A DNA stretch of 8,659 nt, taken from Thermomicrobiales bacterium. GTDB lineage: Bacteria > Chloroflexota > Chloroflexia > Thermomicrobiales > UBA6265. The notes beneath the pieces are model-generated. The model was not told the origin of the DNA, did no database searches, and saw nothing but the letters and a program-made list of their open reading frames with translations. Made by a program: the position numbers and the translations under genes. This document shows positions 6,506 through 8,659 of the stretch, piece by piece. Positions within the stretch are counted from its first letter, which is position 1. Every line of letters begins with the position of its first letter. The stretch is taken from contig JAUJMG010000153.1 in assembly GCA_030446955.1 (NCBI GenBank), positions 1-8,659 of the forward strand, written 5' to 3'.

Positions 6506-6540
6506 GGTCGATCATCTCCCGCATTCGCGGTGCTATTCAT
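6502..6540 (-). CDS. possible 12-residue leader peptide upstream of the KAP NTPase
   Basis: On the minus strand ATG 6540-6538 begins MNSTANAGDDRP and stops at TGA (6504-6502), which overlaps the KAP start codon as ATGA. A GGAGAG ribosome-binding sequence lies about 4 bases upstream of the ATG. An in-frame stop at 6564-6562 shows that this is not the tail of a longer gene. It could couple ribosomes into the NTPase gene, or be fortuitous. The KAP gene also has its own GGGAG site inside this ORF. Confidence 0.35.
   Translation of the reverse strand: MNSTANAGDDRP
6516..6520 (-). promoter_or_regulatory. ribosome-binding site of the KAP NTPase
   Basis: GGGAG on the minus strand, about 10 bases before ATG 6505. 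It supports this start over internal Met codons and places the Walker A motif at the usual distance from the N-terminus. Confidence 0.5.
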
Positions 6541-6617
6541 CAAGCTCTCCTCGAAATGCGTTCACGACCAACCTAGAAAGCTGATCTCTACATTGGGGTG
6601 GCGGGCCCATCCTCATC

Positions 6618-6646
6618 GCTTGGCCTAGTGATCATGAGAGCCAAGC
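6618..6646. promoter_or_regulatory. concentric inverted repeat, possible operator
   Basis: The outer arms GCTTGGC (6618-6624) and GCCAAGC (6640-6646) are perfect complements, and the palindrome TGATCA (6629-6634) lies almost exactly at their centre. It sits about 75-100 bases upstream of the KAP leader, where a repressor of the minus-strand gene could bind. No T-run follows either side, so a terminator is unlikely. Confidence 0.35.
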
Positions 6647-6808
6647 TTGCTCCGGCTACGTCGCGTCGGCCTCGTCGAACAGGAGTTGTACCTTCCAGGG
6701 CGGTCGGAGATTGGTCCCTGCATAGGGACGGTCTTCACCCGGGCCACCAAGTTGTAACCGTGCTGCGCGGATCTGGCCTATCGTCGGCTCCTATACTCGC
6801 GGCAGGCT

Positions 6809-6834
6809 TTGACGGCAGCAGCATCTGCTAGAAT
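6809..6834 (+). promoter_or_regulatory. extended -10 promoter for the ParB-methyltransferase operon
   Basis: TGCTAGAAT (6826-6834) is a TGn extended -10 with TAGAAT as the hexamer. A good -35-like TTGACG lies at 6809-6814, but the spacer is only 14 bp, so recognition would rest mainly on the extended -10. Transcription would start near 6841, about 20 bases before the stem-loop and about 85 bases before the ATG. Confidence 0.5.
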
Positions 6835-6860
6835 GACACTAACAAATGAGTGGTGGACGC

Positions 6861-6910
6861 ACGGGCCGCCGGAGCGAGCAGCAAGCTCTCCGGGCGGCCC
6901 GTCTTCGTTA
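6861..6910 (+). terminator. GC-rich stem-loop in the 5' leader, terminator or attenuator
   Basis: The left arm ACGGGCCGCCGGAG (6861-6874) pairs with CTCCGGGCGGCCCGT (6888-6902) with a single bulged G, giving a 14-bp stem around a 13-nt loop. It is followed by the modestly T-rich cttcgtt. It lies downstream of the extended -10 and ends about 24 bases before the methyltransferase ATG. It could stop readthrough from upstream, attenuate the operon's own transcript, or mark the end of a short leader RNA. The T-tract is weak. Confidence 0.5.
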
Positions 6911-6926
6911 AGGCGAGGACACGACG

Positions 6927-8192
6927 ATGCATGATCGTCAGAGGACCGATCTCGACATCCTGCCGCTGGACGCCTTGACTCTTGACCCGCGCAACGCCCG
7001 CAAGCACACCAGCCGCAACGTCGGCGCCATCGTCGCCGCTCTCCGCGAGGTGGGCGGCGCCCGCTCAGTCGTGGTCGACGAGGCCGGCGTCATCCTCGCC
7101 GGCAATGCTACCGTTCAGGCGGCCATGCAGGCCGGCCTGACTCGCATCCGGGTCGTCGAGGCCGACGGCACCGAACTCGTCGCCGTCCGCCGCGTCAACC
7201 TCACCCCGGAGCAGAAGCGTCGACTCGCCCTCCACGACAACCGTGCCGCCGAACTGGCCGAGTGGGATATCGAGGTCTTGGCGTCGCTGGCTGATGAGAT
7301 GGACCTGTCGGATCTCTGGGAACCGGACGAACTTGCCGACCTCCTCGCTTCCGCCGACGCTCCACCGGGTGCCCTGCTCGGTGATCCTGACGAGACCCCT
7401 CCCCTCCCCTCTGTTCCCATCACCCAACCGGGCGACCTTTGGCACCTCGGCAAGCACCGCCTCCTCTGTGGGGATGCCACCAAGTCCGAGGACATCCATC
7501 ACCTCATGGCGGGGGAGCAGGCAAGCTGCCTCTGGACCGATCCGCCCTACGGCGTCCACTACACCGGTGGCACCCCCGACGCCCTCACGATCGCCAACGA
7601 CGACCCGCAGGGCCTGGAAGACCTGCTCCGCTCCGCCTTCGCGAATGTCGCCGATGTCATGCTCCCCGGCGCTCCCTTCTACATCGCCCACCCCGCCGGT
7701 CCCCTGTCTCTGGTCTTCGGTCAGGTCGTCACCGATCTAGGGTGGCGGCTGCGCCAAACCCTGGTCTGGGTCAAAGACAGCCTCGTTCTCGGCCACGCCG
7801 ACTACCACTACCGGCACGAGCCGATCCTCTACGGCTTTCTGCCGGGTGGGACCGGACGCCGGGGGCGTGGGGGGAAGGGTTGGTTCGGGGATGACGCCCA
7901 GACGAGTGTCTTCGAGATCCCCCGCCCCAAGGCCTCCCCCGACCACCCCACCAGCAAGCCGGTCGCCCTCATCACGGCCATGCTCGCCAACAGCACCCGT
8001 CCCGGCGACCTGGTCCTCGACCCCTTCGGTGGCTCGGGCTCAACGTTGGTGGCCTGTGAGGGATTGAGCCGCCGCTGCAACATCCTCGAACTCGACCCGC
8101 GTTACGCCGATGTGGTGGTCCGGAGGTGGGAGGAGTTGACCGGGAAGCAGGCGGAGCGGATTCCCGCCGGTGGGGCGGAGGACGCGGCCTGA
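6927..8192 (+). CDS. ParB-like domain fused to a beta-class DNA methyltransferase
   Basis: A 421-residue fusion typical of phage genomes just before the terminase genes. Residues about 8-135 form a ParB/sulfiredoxin-like domain (LPLDALTLDPRNARKH, VILAGNATVQAAMQAGL; the canonical basic GxxR of box II is replaced by G59-N-A-T). After an acidic, Pro-rich linker, GDLWHLGKHRLLCGDAT (about 169-185) opens the methyltransferase. Catalytic DPPY is at 205-208, HPTSKP at about 340-345, and the SAM-binding motif DPFGGSGS at 365-372. This order (catalytic motif before SAM motif) defines the beta class, and DPPY favours N6-adenine over N4-cytosine methylation. No cognate restriction enzyme is nearby, so an orphan methylase protecting or marking the element's DNA is likely. 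The start ATG is preceded by a weak gagg site. Length and motifs look complete. Confidence 0.93.
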   Translation: MHDRQRTDLDILPLDALTLDPRNARKHTSRNVGAIVAALREVGGARSVVVDEAGVILAGNATVQAAMQAGLTRIRVVEADGTELVAVRRVNLTPEQKRRLALHDNRAAELAEWDIEVLASLADEMDLSDLWEPDELADLLASADAPPGALLGDPDETPPLPSVPITQPGDLWHLGKHRLLCGDATKSEDIHHLMAGEQASCLWTDPPYGVHYTGGTPDALTIANDDPQGLEDLLRSAFANVADVMLPGAPFYIAHPAGPLSLVFGQVVTDLGWRLRQTLVWVKDSLVLGHADYHYRHEPILYGFLPGGTGRRGRGGKGWFGDDAQTSVFEIPRPKASPDHPTSKPVALITAMLANSTRPGDLVLDPFGGSGSTLVACEGLSRRCNILELDPRYADVVVRRWEELTGKQAERIPAGGAEDAA

Positions 8193-8200
8193 GGATGGCC

Positions 8201-8207
8201 GGAGGTG
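8201..8207 (+). promoter_or_regulatory. ribosome-binding site deciding the start at 8215
   Basis: GGAGGTG lies 7 bases before ATG 8215. It rules out the earlier in-frame GTG at 8170, which is inside the methyltransferase gene and has no such site. Confidence 0.75.
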
Positions 8208-8214
8208 CAACACC

Positions 8215-8625
8215 ATGCCCACAAATCGGACGCTTGAGACGTCTCACCGGCTCTCCCCCAAGCAGCGCAAGGCGGTCGAGGCGTTGCTGACGACGGGGGA
8301 GGTGACGGCCGCCGCTCAGGCGGCCGGAGTCTCCAAGGACTCCATCTACCGCTGGCTCAAAGAGCCCCTCTTCCTGGCTGCTGTACGGGAGGCCGAATCG
8401 AAGGCCCTGGATGATCTCTCGCGCCTCCTGGTCCGGTTGGGGCGGACCGCGGCGGCCACCCTGGCTAAGGCGATGGGCGATCCGGTCGCCCCCTACCCGA
8501 CGCGGGTGCGGGCGGCCGATGCGGTGCTAGGGAGGCTGTTGCAGCTGCGGGAGCTGGCAACGCTGGAGGCGCGAGTGGCGGAACTGGAACGGGCGGCAGG
8601 ACTGGATGGAGGGAGTGGACGGTGA
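8215..8625 (+). CDS. HTH phage protein, small-terminase-subunit-like
   Basis: A 136-residue protein with a clear helix-turn-helix at about 13-49 (LSPKQRKAVEALLTTGEVTA, then AAGVSKDSIYRWLKEP), a long helical middle (residues 53-85, FLAAVREAESKALDDLSRLL...) and a C-terminal coiled-coil-like helix (about 108-132, LLQLRELATLEARVAELERA). This layout matches small DNA-binding proteins of the phBC6A51/small-terminase type that recognise phage DNA for packaging and oligomerise through their C-terminal helices. The position directly after the ParB-methyltransferase, with a 22-base gap, fits the early packaging module, where a large terminase would follow outside the window. Without the large subunit in view, a regulator of similar architecture cannot be excluded. 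Confidence 0.75.
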   Translation: MPTNRTLETSHRLSPKQRKAVEALLTTGEVTAAAQAAGVSKDSIYRWLKEPLFLAAVREAESKALDDLSRLLVRLGRTAAATLAKAMGDPVAPYPTRVRAADAVLGRLLQLRELATLEARVAELERAAGLDGGSGR

Positions 8626-8659
8626 GGGGGCGGCCCTCGGTCTGGACCCGGACCCAGCG
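8622..8659 (+). CDS. start of the next gene (partial, runs off the window)
   Basis: GTG at 8622 overlaps the preceding TGA as GTGA, the same coupling used three times in the replication operon, and the frame MRGRPSVWTRTQ is open to the end. GGATGGAGGGAG at 8604-8615 offers a ribosome site. Too short to assign; a packaging gene is expected from position. Confidence 0.35.
   Translation, partial: MRGRPSVWTRTQ

Larger units (their letters stand above)
6541..6860. other. intergenic region between divergent KAP and ParB-methyltransferase genes
   Basis: No convincing gene is seen on either strand; an open frame at 6598-6831 on the plus strand has no ribosome site and no protein-like pattern. The stretch must hold the promoters for both divergent transcripts. 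Identifiable elements are the concentric dyad at 6618-6646, a small perfect hairpin GTCCCT-GCAT-AGGGAC at 6714-6729, a TATACT hexamer at 6792-6797 without a matching -35, and the extended -10 at 6826-6834. It is less GC-rich than the flanking plus-strand genes. Confidence 0.6.

Noticed and set aside
6792..6797. TATACT hexamer as a promoter -10
   Set aside because: No -35-like sequence at 16-18 bp and no extended -10; the nearby TGCTAGAAT is a better candidate.
6598..6831. Plus-strand 77-codon frame in the divergent intergenic region
   Set aside because: No ribosome site, no motif, and it overlaps the predicted promoter at 6809-6834.

Overview
The window is very GC-rich, gene-dense DNA that reads like part of an integrated mobile element, most likely a prophage or phage-derived element. 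The evidence is a CHC2/Toprim/DUF3987 primase-helicase, a ParB-methyltransferase fusion and a small-terminase-like protein, with no housekeeping gene. Composition and protein style fit a high-GC bacterium such as a Thermomicrobia-like Chloroflexota or an actinobacterium. That guess rests on general impression only. No tRNA, rRNA, CRISPR array, transposase or integrase was found.

Layout. (1) Positions 1-3367, plus strand, is a tightly coupled replication operon. A small ORF (39-233) overlaps the 785-residue primase-helicase (230-2587). Three small cysteine-containing proteins follow (2584-2970, 2967-3143, 3140-3367). Consecutive genes overlap by ATGA or GTGA, so translational coupling is expected throughout. 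The first of the three small proteins has a TubC_N-like docking domain fused to a zinc ribbon. (2) Positions 3392-4320, plus strand, look decayed: an unknown gene broken by a probable frameshift and an in-frame TAG, then a zinc-finger/HTH protein that has lost two of the four expected cysteines. (3) Positions 4445-6540, minus strand, hold a large KAP-family P-loop NTPase, preceded by a possible 12-codon leader peptide coupled by ATGA. Its orientation and visibly lower GC mark it as cargo, plausibly defence or phage exclusion. (4) Positions 6541-6926 are intergenic, with a dyad, an extended -10 promoter and a strong GC-rich stem-loop. (5) Positions 6927-8659, plus strand, carry the ParB-like/beta-class DNA methyltransferase, an HTH small-terminase-like protein and probably the first codons of another gene.

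The most unusual sequence signal is a family of AT-rich, iteron-like CTTCATAT repeats inside the GC-rich primase-helicase gene. One cluster sits at the Toprim-helicase junction. A second, with 18-bp inverted arms, sits at the very 3' end. They stand out sharply from the surrounding DNA and fall only in linker/tail regions of the protein, so they may be a replication origin, a protein-binding array or a small mobile repeat tolerated in frame.
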